A DNA stretch of 64,000 nt from Pseudomonadota bacterium (GTDB taxonomy: Bacteria; Pseudomonadota; Alphaproteobacteria; Rhizobiales; Aestuariivirgaceae), in contig JAIUNJ010000003.1 in assembly GCA_020161855.1 (NCBI GenBank), positions 372,001 to 436,000 on the forward strand, given 5' to 3'. Numbering within the stretch: position 1 is the stretch's first letter; the number at the start of each line of letters is the position of its first letter. Position numbers and translations under genes: made by a program. This document shows, in pieces, positions 34,863 to 44,349 of this stretch. A model generated the notes under the pieces. The model was given only the letters and a program-made list of their open reading frames with translations. It was not told where the DNA came from and ran no database searches.

Positions 34863-35789
34863 ATGGCAACAGGGACCGCGAAGACAGCACCAGCCGTGAA
34901 GCAAAGCCGACTCGCGCGGAAGGCACTTCCCTATTTGCTGAGTCTGCCTGCACTTCTCATGTGCATTGGCATCCTCATTCCATTCTTCACGGCGGTCTAC
35001 TATTCGCTGTTGCGCTACCGGCTGAACCTGCCGGCCATGAAGGGGTTCATCTGGTTTCAGAACTACATCAACTTCTTCAGTGATCCGAAATTCTGGAACA
35101 CCCTCAAGATTTCTCTCGTCTATGCCGGCCTCACGGTGATCGTCGAGTTGGTATTGGGCCTTATGATTGCGCTGCTTCTGCAGCGGCGCACGCGCTTCAA
35201 CAATTTCGTTTCCATTCTCCTGCTTCTGCCGCTGATGACTGCGCCCGCACTTGCAGCGCTGATGTGGAAGCTCATGACCAATCCGAACTTCGGCATCCTG
35301 AGTTACCTTGTGTCGCTGCTGGGCTTCCCGGACATGAAGTGGGGTTCCGATCCGGCCACTGCGCTCTTCACGGTTACGCTGGTCGATGTCTGGGTCTACA
35401 CGCCGTTCATGATGATCTTGCTGCTTGCGGGCCTGCGCTCTTTGCCGCCCGCCCCTTTTGAAGCGGCAGCACTCGACGGCGTGCCGCGCTCCTTTGTCTT
35501 CTTCCGCATCACGCTTCCAATGCTGATGCCGTATATTCTGACGGCAACGCTTTTCCGCCTGCTCGACTCAATCCAGCAGTTTGACATCATCTATGCGATG
35601 ACCCAGGGAGGGCCCGGCGACAAGCTGCTCGTTTTCCAGGTGCAAGCCTATCTGGATTTCTTCCAGGCAACAAATGTAGGCCGTTCAGCCGCCCTCATGA
35701 TCATCCTCTGGGCCATCACCTACGCCCTCTCGAATGTCTTCATCAAGCAGTGGCTAAAACTGCGCGAACGGGCTCACGGAGTAGCCTAG
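34863..35789 (+). CDS. Polyol/sugar ABC permease 1 (MalF type)
   Basis: Membrane protein of 308 residues with six helices and the EAA loop AGLRSLPPAPFEAAALDGVPRSFVFFRITLPML. The start at 34863 (MATGTAKTAP) is chosen because the long reading frame upstream overlaps the binding-protein gene and the hairpin. It pairs with the next permease in the membrane complex. Confidence 0.88.
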   Translation: MATGTAKTAPAVKQSRLARKALPYLLSLPALLMCIGILIPFFTAVYYSLLRYRLNLPAMKGFIWFQNYINFFSDPKFWNTLKISLVYAGLTVIVELVLGLMIALLLQRRTRFNNFVSILLLLPLMTAPALAALMWKLMTNPNFGILSYLVSLLGFPDMKWGSDPATALFTVTLVDVWVYTPFMMILLLAGLRSLPPAPFEAAALDGVPRSFVFFRITLPMLMPYILTATLFRLLDSIQQFDIIYAMTQGGPGDKLLVFQVQAYLDFFQATNVGRSAALMIILWAITYALSNVFIKQWLKLRERAHGVA

Positions 35790-35792
35790 GTC

Positions 35793-36650
35793 ATGGACCA
35801 TACATCTCCACTTGAGAAGCTGATACGTGCGGCCCTGCTCGCAATCGTCATCATCTTTTTCATGTTTCCGATTGCCTGGATCGTTCTCATGTCCTTCCAG
35901 ACAAATGAGTCGATACTGCGCATTCCGCCATCGTTGATTTTCACGCCAACCATCGAGAACTATGTCGCCCTTATCACTGGGGAAATGCGCACGGCCGCGG
36001 GCAGCCTGAAGCTCGACTTCATGCGGAACCTCTGGAACTCAGTCCTCCTGTCATCCGCCTCAGTGGCCGTGTCTTTGTTGCTGGGGGTACCAGCTGCCTA
36101 TGCCTTTGCGCGCTTCAAATTCCGGCTCGGTGAAGATATCGCCTTCACATTGCTTTCTTTCCGCTTCGCACCCCCCCTGCTCGTGCTCCTGCCCCTGTCG
36201 CTTTATTTCAAGACACTCGGTCTCACCAACACCTATATCGGCCTGATCTGGGTCTACCAGTTGATCTGCCTGCCGTTGATCCTCTGGATCGTTCGCGGGT
36301 ACTTCGAAGACTTAAGCCCGGATATTGAGCATGCGCATCGCATTGCGGGCTACAACTGGTTTCAGACCTTCTGGAAGATCGCGATCCCGCTTGCACTCCC
36401 GGGCATCGCAGCCGCGGGCCTGCTCGCCTTCATCTTTGCCTGGAACAACTTTGTCTTTGCGCTGGTCCTCGCCTCGGCCGACAAGCAACCGGTCACGGTT
36501 GGCGCCCTCGCTTTTGTGACGGCATCGGGCATCCAGTATGGGCAGATCGCCGCGGCGATCATTTTCTCCATTATTCCGACCTTTGTGCTCGCCATGTTTG
36601 CCCAGCGCTATCTGGTTGAGGGCCTGTCTCTTGGAGCCGTCAAAGGATGA
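35793..36650 (+). CDS. Polyol/sugar ABC permease 2 (MalG type)
   Basis: Membrane protein of 285 residues with six helices and the EAA loop FEDLSPDIEHAHRIAGYNWFQTFWKIAIPLALPGI. It begins 3 bases after permease 1 and overlaps the first ATPase gene by 4 bases (ATGA), so all are translated together. Confidence 0.88.
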   Translation: MDHTSPLEKLIRAALLAIVIIFFMFPIAWIVLMSFQTNESILRIPPSLIFTPTIENYVALITGEMRTAAGSLKLDFMRNLWNSVLLSSASVAVSLLLGVPAAYAFARFKFRLGEDIAFTLLSFRFAPPLLVLLPLSLYFKTLGLTNTYIGLIWVYQLICLPLILWIVRGYFEDLSPDIEHAHRIAGYNWFQTFWKIAIPLALPGIAAAGLLAFIFAWNNFVFALVLASADKQPVTVGALAFVTASGIQYGQIAAAIIFSIIPTFVLAMFAQRYLVEGLSLGAVKG

Positions 36651-37726
36651 ACCAGCTCGCAATCAGATCACTGTCCAAGTCCTTTGGCGCTTTCAAGGTG
36701 TTCGAAGGCCTCAACCTCGCCGCCGATTCTGGTGAGATTGTCGTCATCTTTGGTGGCTCCGGTACCGGTAAAACCATTCTTCTGCGCATGATAGCGGGCG
36801 TAGAAGAACCGACGTCCGGTCACGTGGAAATTGCCGGGGAGAACGCCACCGATGTCGCGCCAGAACACCGCGGCATTGGTATGGCCTTCCAGAATTTTGC
36901 TCTGTTTCCACATATGTCTGCATCCGAGAATATCGCAGCGCCGTTGCGGGCAGCCCGGGCAGCGGAAGCAGAAGTCGAATCCGGTGTGTCGCGCGTCGCC
37001 CGGTTGCTGAAGATTGACCATGTGCTCGGCCATACGCCACGTGAATTGTCCAACGGGCAGAAGCAGCGAACCGCGCTCGCCCGTGCTCTCGCAGCGGAAC
37101 CGAAGATCCTGTTGCTGGACGACCCTCTGCGTAACGTAGACGCCAAGTTGCGTTTCGAAATGCGGCTTGAACTGCCGCGCCTGCTCCGCCAGTCAGGCGC
37201 GACGGTGCTCTACGTTACGCAGGACTACAAGGAGGCCATGGCCTTGGCCGATCGCATCGCGGTCCTGTCAGGCGGCAAGTTTGTCCAGGTGGCGGCACCC
37301 GAAGACATATACATGGCACCAGCCACACTGACGGTGGCCAAATTGTTCGGTGATCCCTCCATCAACATGGTCGAAACGACAGTCAGAACGGCTGGAAAAT
37401 CGGCAACTGTCGATATCCTGGGCGAGAGCGTAGAAATTCCGGCGAGCTATGCAGCATATGCCGGTCGCAAAGTGGCGTTCTGTGTTCGCCCGGAAGCCGT
37501 GTCTCTGGCTCACAAAAGTGATGGGCTGCACTGCGAAGTGCAGGCCGTAACACCGCTTAACGAACGCGTGGTTCTCCTTTTGAAATCTACGGGGGGATGG
37601 GAGTTCTTGTCATCGTTGCCGTCCTCAGCGGCAATACCAACAACCGGTGAGAAACTGCGCGCCAGCTTTGCCTCCAAAGGCACACATCTCTTCGATCTGG
37701 AAACGGGTGAGCGTCTCGATGGCTGA
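36647..37726 (+). CDS. ABC ATPase 1 of polyol importer, with degenerate catalytic residues
   Basis: MalK/UgpC-like ATPase of 359 residues: nucleotide-binding domain (about 1-235) and TOBE-like C-terminal domain. Walker A is GGSGTGKT and the Q-loop is AFQNFALFP. The signature is LSNGQKQRTALARAL. Two key places differ from the family norm: Walker B reads LLLDDPLRN (Asp instead of catalytic Glu) and the H-loop reads TQDYKEAM (Gln instead of His). It is paired with a second ATPase gene in the same operon, like GlpS/GlpT of the rhizobial glycerol importer. It overlaps the second ATPase by 8 bases. Confidence 0.88.
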   Translation: MNQLAIRSLSKSFGAFKVFEGLNLAADSGEIVVIFGGSGTGKTILLRMIAGVEEPTSGHVEIAGENATDVAPEHRGIGMAFQNFALFPHMSASENIAAPLRAARAAEAEVESGVSRVARLLKIDHVLGHTPRELSNGQKQRTALARALAAEPKILLLDDPLRNVDAKLRFEMRLELPRLLRQSGATVLYVTQDYKEAMALADRIAVLSGGKFVQVAAPEDIYMAPATLTVAKLFGDPSINMVETTVRTAGKSATVDILGESVEIPASYAAYAGRKVAFCVRPEAVSLAHKSDGLHCEVQAVTPLNERVVLLLKSTGGWEFLSSLPSSAAIPTTGEKLRASFASKGTHLFDLETGERLDG

Positions 37727-38840
37727 ACTTGTCATATCCAACGTGGACAAGATCTATCGCCCGCGACGCAAGAAGCCTGTGCATGCGGTCAAGGACCTGA
37801 ACCTGAGCGTAAACTCAGGTGAGATCGTCGCCCTGCTCGGTTCGTCCGGCTGCGGCAAGACATCGACCTTGCGTATGATCGCAGGCTTCGAGGATGTCTC
37901 GAATGGCAGCATCACCTTGGACGGCAAGGCCATACATACACTGCCACCATCCAAGCGTGGCGTTGCGATGGCCTTTGAAGCCTATTCGCTCTATCCGCCT
38001 CTGACCATCGGCGACAATATCGCCTTTGCCTTGAAATCCTCGTCTTTGCCCACGGTCGAGCAGCAAACTCGTGTCAAGGCCATGGCCGAGATGCTCGACA
38101 TTGGCGGCATTCTCAACCGCTATCCATCCTCAGTATCAGGTGGCCAGCAACAACGCGCCAGCCTCGGCCGGGCGTTGGTGCGCGATGCTGGCCTGTATCT
38201 TCTGGATGAACCCATGGGCCAGCTGGAACCGCAGTTGCGCGCCATTCTGCGCGGGCGCATCAAGGCCTATCTGCGTCAGCACAATTGCACCACCATTCTG
38301 GTGACACATGACCAGACAGAGGCAAACGCCCTCGCCGACCGGATTGCCGTCATGGAGGGGGGTATACTGCAGCAGTATGCAACACCGGCAGATCTGAAGG
38401 CGCGCCCCGCAAATCTCTTTACAGGCACTTTTGTCGGTGAGCCACCGATGAACGTGTTTCCGGCAGAGGTCACTGCCACGACGAAGTCCGTAGCTTTCCG
38501 CATTGGTGAGCGAACCTCACTGACATACCCGCGATCAGACTTCTCGTCGGAAGTCGTGCAGGCGCTGTCTTCCATCAAGAAGCTCGCTATCGGTATCCGG
38601 CCCTATGCCCTGCATGTTGGGAAGGGTCCTATCGCCGGGCAGGTCGTCGCATGCCAGTGGCTCGGCGACCAAACCCATGTGGCAATAGAAGTAGAAGGCA
38701 GAACGGTTGTCTCCGTTGCACACGAGCGCATCAAGGAGAAGCCGGGTAGCTCGCTTGCCCTTGAAGTTTCTGCCAGTGATCTGCACCTGTTTGATGCTGA
38801 GAATGGCAATGCAATTGCTCATGGCGGTCAACTGGCATGA
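37719..38840 (+). CDS. ABC ATPase 2 of polyol importer
   Basis: Second MalK-type ATPase of 373 residues. Walker A GSSGCGKT, signature VSGGQQQRASLGRAL, Walker B LYLLDEP and H-loop LVTHDQTEAN are intact. The Q-loop position reads AFEAYSLYP (Glu for Gln) and the D-loop is altered (GQLEPQLR instead of SNLDAKLR). With ATPase 1 it probably makes a heterodimer with one strong and one weak site. The start at 37719 overlaps the previous stop. A longer frame upstream is not needed. A TOBE-like C-terminal domain follows after about residue 240. The kinase gene overlaps its stop by 4 bases. Confidence 0.88.
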   Translation: MAELVISNVDKIYRPRRKKPVHAVKDLNLSVNSGEIVALLGSSGCGKTSTLRMIAGFEDVSNGSITLDGKAIHTLPPSKRGVAMAFEAYSLYPPLTIGDNIAFALKSSSLPTVEQQTRVKAMAEMLDIGGILNRYPSSVSGGQQQRASLGRALVRDAGLYLLDEPMGQLEPQLRAILRGRIKAYLRQHNCTTILVTHDQTEANALADRIAVMEGGILQQYATPADLKARPANLFTGTFVGEPPMNVFPAEVTATTKSVAFRIGERTSLTYPRSDFSSEVVQALSSIKKLAIGIRPYALHVGKGPIAGQVVACQWLGDQTHVAIEVEGRTVVSVAHERIKEKPGSSLALEVSASDLHLFDAENGNAIAHGGQLA

Positions 38841-40387
38841 CGAACGGCATCCTCATTGGCATTGATGCGGGCACTTCGGTCATAAAGTCCGTGGCCTTCT
38901 CGGTCGATGGTGTGCAACTGGCGTCGGCCGCAATTCCCAACCAGTACACCACGCTGGCTGACGGCGGCGCCGAACAGGATATGGCACGCACCTGGTCGGA
39001 TACAGCAACAACGCTCCGCATGCTCGCGGACCAGATTCCCGATCTTGCATCTCGTGTCATCGCGCTGGCCGTGACCGGACAAGGCGATGGGATGTGGCTG
39101 GTCGACAAGAGTGGCATGCCCGTCGCTCCGGCATGGCTGTGGCTTGACGCACGCGCCGCCGATATCGTCGAAGAATTCACCTCGTCGCCCGACTATGCTG
39201 CTCACTATGAGCGCACGGGCACCGGCGTGAATGTTTGCCAGATGAGCGTGCAACTGACCTGGATGCTGCGCCACCGGCCGGAGGTTCTGGCCAAAGCCAG
39301 CCATGCTTTCCATTGCAAGGACTGGATTTACTTCAATCTGACCGGCGACCTCGCCACGGATCCATCCGAAGCGAATTTCACCTTCGGCAGCTATAAGGAC
39401 CGCAGCTACAAGCCCGACATTCTGGATCAGTTGGGCGCTGGCAAAGCGAAATCGGTTCTAACACCCATCGTTGACGGCACGGCGGCATGTGGTCATGTCA
39501 CCGAAGCTGCCGCCATGGCCACTGGCCTGAGGTCGGGAACACCCGTATGCCTCGGCTACGTCGATGTGCTCTGCACCGGCCTTGGTGGCGGTCTCTATGA
39601 TCCTTCGGGCCGTTCAGGCTGCACCATCGTGGGCTCGACCGGGATGCACATGCGCTTGCAGCCGGATGCATCGAAGGTGCGGCTCAACGCGGAAAAGTCC
39701 GGCTACACAATGGCATTTCCCGCGCCAGGCACGGTGGCCCAGATCCAGTCCAACATGGCTTCGACGCTTAACATCGACTGGCTGCTTGATCTTGCCCGCA
39801 ATCTCTTGCGGGAAGAAGGACTCGAACGTGGGCGGGCTGATATTCTGCGGGGGCTGGACGACAAGCTTATGGCGCGCCAGGCCGCCAAGATCCTTTATCA
39901 TCCCTATATCTCGAAAGCCGGGGAACGCGGGCCTTTCATGGAACCCTCCGCCCGGGCCATGTTCAGCGGTCTGGATGTGACAGCAGACTACTACGACCTG
40001 ATGCGCAGCATATTCGAAGGTCTGGCATTTGCAGCGCGCGATTGTTACTCGGCGATGGGTTCAATCCCTGAAGAGGTTCGTATCACCGGGGGAGCCGCTC
40101 GTTCAAATGCCCTGCGTGTGATACTCGCAAGCGCTCTCAATGCCAGGGTGCGCAGCGTCTCTCGCGAGGAAGCAGGCGCCGCCGGCGCGGCGATGATCGC
40201 AGCCGTACAACAGAAGGTTTTTTCCGACATGACGGCTTGCGCCGATATCTGGGTTGAGCCCAATCTTGCAGCAACCACTGAACCTGATCTTCAGTTGGCC
40301 GAAACCTACAAAAAGGCCTTCCCCGCCTACGTCGACGCCCGCAAGGCCATGCGTCCAGTCTGGCGTGAAATGGGAGCATTGTCATGA
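38837..40387 (+). CDS. FGGY-family polyol kinase, EryA-like
   Basis: Sugar/polyol kinase of 516 residues. The first lobe shows GIDAGTSVIKSVAF and ALAVTGQGDGMWLV, the middle shows HCKDWIYFNLTG and TDPSEANFTFG, and the second lobe shows GSTGMHMR, LYHPYISKAGERGPF and ITGGAARSNALR. These segments follow what I remember of erythritol kinase EryA of Brucella and rhizobia more closely than glycerol or xylulose kinase. It would phosphorylate the imported polyol in the cytoplasm. Its overlap with the ATPase gene and with the next gene (4 bases each) and the SorC regulator upstream support a polyol pathway. The actual substrate (erythritol, threitol or another) is not proven. Confidence 0.82.
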   Translation: MTNGILIGIDAGTSVIKSVAFSVDGVQLASAAIPNQYTTLADGGAEQDMARTWSDTATTLRMLADQIPDLASRVIALAVTGQGDGMWLVDKSGMPVAPAWLWLDARAADIVEEFTSSPDYAAHYERTGTGVNVCQMSVQLTWMLRHRPEVLAKASHAFHCKDWIYFNLTGDLATDPSEANFTFGSYKDRSYKPDILDQLGAGKAKSVLTPIVDGTAACGHVTEAAAMATGLRSGTPVCLGYVDVLCTGLGGGLYDPSGRSGCTIVGSTGMHMRLQPDASKVRLNAEKSGYTMAFPAPGTVAQIQSNMASTLNIDWLLDLARNLLREEGLERGRADILRGLDDKLMARQAAKILYHPYISKAGERGPFMEPSARAMFSGLDVTADYYDLMRSIFEGLAFAARDCYSAMGSIPEEVRITGGAARSNALRVILASALNARVRSVSREEAGAAGAAMIAAVQQKVFSDMTACADIWVEPNLAATTEPDLQLAETYKKAFPAYVDARKAMRPVWREMGALS

Positions 40388-41427
40388 TACGCAAGGTTGC
40401 AGTTATCGGTGATCGCTTCATGCTCTCGCAAATCTTTGCGGAAGCATTGCGAGAGCGCTGCAAGCTCTTTGACCTCGACATCTCGACCCATGATCTTCCC
40501 TGGCCAGATGAACCCATGGAACATGGCTATGCCGTCAAAGGCATGGATGGCTTGAAGGAATACATGGGAACGGCAGAGGAAGTCATCCGGCTGACAGGCA
40601 ACGCCGAGATTCTTGTAACACAACTGGCACCGCTCTCAGCCACGATCATGGAGCAGCTGCCAAACCTGAAATTCGTGGCCGTCTCGCGTGGTGGCCCCGT
40701 GAACATCGACATGAAAGCCGCCCGGGACAGGGGCACCATCGTCGTGAACACGCCGGGACGGAATGCGTCTGCCGTGGCTGAGTTCACCATCGGCGCGATC
40801 CTCGCCGAGACGCGAAACATCACAAGGGGTCACGACGCCTTACGGAAGGGCGACTACCGTGGAGATCTCTACCGGGCAGATGTGACGGGTCGCGAACTGC
40901 ACGAGATGACAGTTGGCCTCATTGGATACGGCGAAGTCGGTCGCCGTGTTGTAAAGCTATTGAAGGCCTTCGGTTGCCGCATCCTTGTGAGCGACCCCTA
41001 TGTGCAACTGTCGGCAGATGATCTTCGCGACGGCGTAACACAGGTTTCTTTTGAAACCATCCTGGCTGAATCTGATGTGATCTCGCTTCATGCCCGCGTC
41101 ACACCGGAGACCACACGCATGATCAACGAAGAAACTCTGCGCAAAATGAAGCCGGATGCGACCCTTGTGAACACGGCGAGAGGGCCGCTGATGGATTATG
41201 ACGCTCTCACGCGTGTGCTGCAGTCAGGCCATCTTCGGGGCGCCATGCTGGAAACCTTCAGCATTGAGCCTGTTCCGGCGGATTGGCCTCTTCTGAAATT
41301 GCCGAACGTGACCCTCACGCCGCATATCGCTGGTGCGTCAGTTCACACGGTTCGCTATGCGGCCGGACTCGCAGCCGAGGAAGTGCGCCGCTACCTCGCG
41401 GGTGAGGGCCAATTGAACCGTTGCTGA
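40384..41427 (+). CDS. D-isomer-specific 2-hydroxyacid dehydrogenase
   Basis: NAD-dependent dehydrogenase of 347 residues. The Rossmann motif is GLIGYGEVGRR near residue 181, the substrate Arg is in NTARGPLMD, and the catalytic His is in LTPHIAGAS. A catalytic Glu/Asp is not obvious in the usual place (LETFSIEP may supply it). The N-terminus (MIRKVAVIGDRFMLSQIF) is longer than usual and resembles proteins encoded next to FGGY kinases. It probably oxidises or reduces a sugar-acid-like intermediate in the same pathway. Reaction unknown. It overlaps the kinase stop by 4 bases. Confidence 0.83.
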   Translation: MIRKVAVIGDRFMLSQIFAEALRERCKLFDLDISTHDLPWPDEPMEHGYAVKGMDGLKEYMGTAEEVIRLTGNAEILVTQLAPLSATIMEQLPNLKFVAVSRGGPVNIDMKAARDRGTIVVNTPGRNASAVAEFTIGAILAETRNITRGHDALRKGDYRGDLYRADVTGRELHEMTVGLIGYGEVGRRVVKLLKAFGCRILVSDPYVQLSADDLRDGVTQVSFETILAESDVISLHARVTPETTRMINEETLRKMKPDATLVNTARGPLMDYDALTRVLQSGHLRGAMLETFSIEPVPADWPLLKLPNVTLTPHIAGASVHTVRYAAGLAAEEVRRYLAGEGQLNRC

Positions 41428-41437
41428 TGGGGCCCCT

Positions 41438-42946
41438 ATGATGGATCTCGGCGAGGTTGATCTCGTTGTCATCGGCGGCGGCATAAACGGCACCGGCATA
41501 GCGCGCGATGCGGCGGGGCGCGGCCTCTCCGTCATCCTGTGCGAGAAAGGCGACCTCGGGGAAGGAACGTCTTCGCGGTCTGGCAAGCTCATTCACGGTG
41601 GATTGCGGTATCTCGAGTACTATGAATTCCGGCTGGTTCGTGAGGCGCTGATTGAGCGCGAGGTACTTCTGCGTGCTGCTCCCCACATCGTCTGGCCCAT
41701 GCGTTTCGTTCTTCCGCATTCACCGGAGCAGCGGCCAGCATGGATGGTGCGTTTAGGTCTCTTTCTCTACGATCACCTTGGGGGACGCGGAAAGCTGCCA
41801 GGCTGCCGCCGCATCAATCTCCGGCGGGATCCGGAGGGCGAACCTCTCCGGGACGAATTCAAGCTTGCCTTTGAGTATTCCGATTGCTGGGTCGATGATG
41901 CACGGCTCGTCGTTCTCAATGCGATAGACGCTGCCGAACGTGGAGCAAAGATACTGGTGCGCACGGCAGCTCGCAGTGCGCACCGGGAATCCGGCCGCTG
42001 GATTGTTGAGTTTATCAGCGACGGGGGTGACGTTTCTTCCGTGCAGGCAAAAGCAGTGATCAACGCTGCAGGTCCCTGGGTCGACGATGTCGTCCAAGCT
42101 GTTGCGAGTTCCAACACGGCACGGCGTGTCCGCCTCGTAAAAGGAAGTCACATCATCACGCGCAAATTCTGGAATGGGCCACACGCCTACCTGCTGCAGA
42201 ACACCGACAGGCGTGTCATTTTCGTCAATCCCTATCAGGGAGACATGGCATTGATCGGCACCACAGACATTCCGTATGAAGGACGCGCTGAAGATGTCGC
42301 TATCACCGCGGACGAGATCGATTATCTTCTCGCAACGGTCAATCGCTACATGAAGGTGCAACTTTCGCGCATCGATGTGGTCTTCAGCTATTCTGGTGTG
42401 CGGCCACTCTATGACGATGCATCAGCGAACCCGTCTGCTGTCACCCGGGACTATGTGTTCGATGTTAGCGGTACGCCGCCATTGCTATCGATCTTTGGCG
42501 GCAAGATCACCACGTACAGGAAGCTCGCCGAGCATGCGCTGGCAAAGCTTAAATCAAGCTTCCCGGCCATGCGACAGGAATGGACAGGCAACTCACCCCT
42601 GACCGGCGGAGACCTGCCAGACTCCGATTTTGATGCATTCCTGGCGCGGATGCAGGCTGAATATCACTGGCTGCCGGAAGACCTTTGCCGCCACTACGCA
42701 CGCCTCTACGGCACTCGCATGCCCAGGTTGTTGAGGGGTGCATCTTCTGTTGCACAGCTTGGTCGCCATTTCGGCGGCCTCTGCTATGCAGTGGAAGTCG
42801 TATACCTGCGCGATCATGAGTGGGCGGGATCAGCGGAAGATATATTGTTCCGGCGGACAAAGCATGGCTTGCATCTGTCAGATGCTCAGAAGAATGCGGT
42901 TGCGATGTTCCTGAGCGAACAACGTGATAATAGAGAAATTCTCTAA
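41438..42946 (+). CDS. FAD-dependent glycerol-3-phosphate/polyol-phosphate dehydrogenase (GlpD/EryB-like)
   Basis: Flavoprotein of 502 residues. The FAD site is VIGGGINGTGIARDAAGRG, followed by the GlpD signature TSSRSGKLIHGGLRYLEYYEFRLV, a FGGKITTYRKLAEHAL motif near residue 350 and a C-terminal helical domain. It would oxidise a polyol phosphate made by the neighbouring kinase and pass electrons to quinone at the membrane, as GlpD and EryB do. Length equals EryB. It is the last gene of the operon, 10 bases after the dehydrogenase. The 197 bases after it, up to the converging binding-protein gene, hold nothing I can support. Confidence 0.85.
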   Translation: MMDLGEVDLVVIGGGINGTGIARDAAGRGLSVILCEKGDLGEGTSSRSGKLIHGGLRYLEYYEFRLVREALIEREVLLRAAPHIVWPMRFVLPHSPEQRPAWMVRLGLFLYDHLGGRGKLPGCRRINLRRDPEGEPLRDEFKLAFEYSDCWVDDARLVVLNAIDAAERGAKILVRTAARSAHRESGRWIVEFISDGGDVSSVQAKAVINAAGPWVDDVVQAVASSNTARRVRLVKGSHIITRKFWNGPHAYLLQNTDRRVIFVNPYQGDMALIGTTDIPYEGRAEDVAITADEIDYLLATVNRYMKVQLSRIDVVFSYSGVRPLYDDASANPSAVTRDYVFDVSGTPPLLSIFGGKITTYRKLAEHALAKLKSSFPAMRQEWTGNSPLTGGDLPDSDFDAFLARMQAEYHWLPEDLCRHYARLYGTRMPRLLRGASSVAQLGRHFGGLCYAVEVVYLRDHEWAGSAEDILFRRTKHGLHLSDAQKNAVAMFLSEQRDNREIL

Positions 42947-43143
42947 AATCCCACTTTGCGGCCGTGGTATCGTTAACCGTGTAGCTGGCCCAGTGCTTCT
43001 CACCATAAAGCGCCTCTGTGATCTTCTGGCTGACGCCGGGCATGCTCCTCGGCAGGGCGAGTTGAAATTTGGCCTAAAGCAATGCCCCCCAGATCATGAC
43101 GACACCAGTCAGTCTTTCCGAAGCAGTCAAAATGATCACTTTC

Positions 43144-44346
43144 TTAGAGCCACGGCGGCAGCTCGAAAGGCTGCTCGATGTATGGCTCTGGTGCAATAAG
43201 GGCCGGCGATTCCCCGGGACTACGCAGTTGATAGAAGAGATGCGGTATTCCAAGCGATGGATCTTGCGTTGCATCCGGATAGGGTACCGCAGCCTGCCAT
43301 GTCGGATGATAGTGAATCATGCCTACGACGCTGCGGTAAGGAATATCGATCAATGCCTTTGCAATGCGGCGGTTGATTTCCCCATTGCCGGGTTCGCCCG
43401 TGCCTCCGGCAACCGCCGCCGCAATGGCATAATGATGCAGCGAGGAGTAGGGCTGGCATCCGATTTCAGGAGTCGATAGCGGCCCGAAACGCGCCCGATA
43501 GTTCGCCGCGAACTTCTTGCCGATCTCATCGCGCGGCAGGCCGATCACCGTGCAGGTGATAACGCCCCTCGCCTTCTCTCCCGTAATTTCCGAGAAAGCA
43601 CTGTGCAGTGCGCCATACTGCAAATAGAGCAACGATGGCAGCGGCTTCTCCATGAATTGCAGATGAAATCGTGCCAGGTCACCGGCATGAAAATGCGTCA
43701 TCGCAACGATGGCCGGATCATGAACACGAATCTTTTCAAGTGCCTCCCGCCAGTCGGCATTTGTCGGATGGATCTGCGGAGCAATTGGCAACTCCCAACC
43801 GAATTTCGGCGCAGAGACCGCCATCGCATTGGCGATGACAATGCTGTAGGGCTTCGGACCCGAAATGATCGCAACCCGGCGGTTGCGCGGCCGCCAGCGA
43901 TGGCTGTCGCGCAGCCACGACAGGAACTTGATGAAGCCCTGCCCGTACCAGTACTCGGCAGGATCGCCCATGAAACAGCCGAAATAGCGCGTCGGATCAC
44001 TGGCAACTGTGTCGTGATGCTGCACCAGAGTATTGTGATGGATATAGATGATGCCGGCATCGGCGATTGGCTCGTACTCAGCATTTTGCGGACCGATATT
44101 GTAGCCATTGATGATGGCCGAGGCCCGGTGCTGATGGATAAGTTGCCGCGCGGCCCTCACAACCTCAACAGCGGACTGGTTTCCGGTGTCGACGAACTCA
44201 GCTTCGAGTCGGCGGCCAAGAATGCCTCCGCGTGCATTCACCTCGTCGATCGCCATGCTGAGCCCATTGCGGAACTCGCGCCCATCATTGGCCGATGTTC
44301 CCGTCAGCGGAACCATGCTGCCAATGATGATCGGAGCCGTGCTCAT
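43144..44346 (-). CDS. Signal-less AmiC/FmdD-type binding protein, probable cytoplasmic sensor
   Basis: Protein of 400 residues in the urea/short-chain-amide binding class (AmiC, FmdD, UrtA). It opens straight into the fold (PIIIGSMVPLTGTSANDGREFRNG, then AIDEVNARGGILGRR) with no signal peptide or lipobox, and no upstream start supplies one. It should therefore stay in the cytoplasm, as AmiC does. Many positions match the exported binding protein of the divergent ABC operon. The gene follows the hybrid kinase stop by 3 bases, so the two are coexpressed, and a role as ligand sensor for that kinase is inferred. It could instead be an AmiC-like partner of another regulator. Confidence 0.8.
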   Translation of the reverse strand: MSTAPIIIGSMVPLTGTSANDGREFRNGLSMAIDEVNARGGILGRRLEAEFVDTGNQSAVEVVRAARQLIHQHRASAIINGYNIGPQNAEYEPIADAGIIYIHHNTLVQHHDTVASDPTRYFGCFMGDPAEYWYGQGFIKFLSWLRDSHRWRPRNRRVAIISGPKPYSIVIANAMAVSAPKFGWELPIAPQIHPTNADWREALEKIRVHDPAIVAMTHFHAGDLARFHLQFMEKPLPSLLYLQYGALHSAFSEITGEKARGVITCTVIGLPRDEIGKKFAANYRARFGPLSTPEIGCQPYSSLHHYAIAAAVAGGTGEPGNGEINRRIAKALIDIPYRSVVGMIHYHPTWQAAVPYPDATQDPSLGIPHLFYQLRSPGESPALIAPEPYIEQPFELPPWL

Positions 44347-44349
44347 GCG

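Noticed and set aside
42549-43143. Open frame on the minus strand in the gap after the GlpD-like gene, with a short sensible-looking start
   Set aside because: After about 33 residues it runs antisense through the GlpD-like gene, and no domain is recognisable. The gap was left without a gene.
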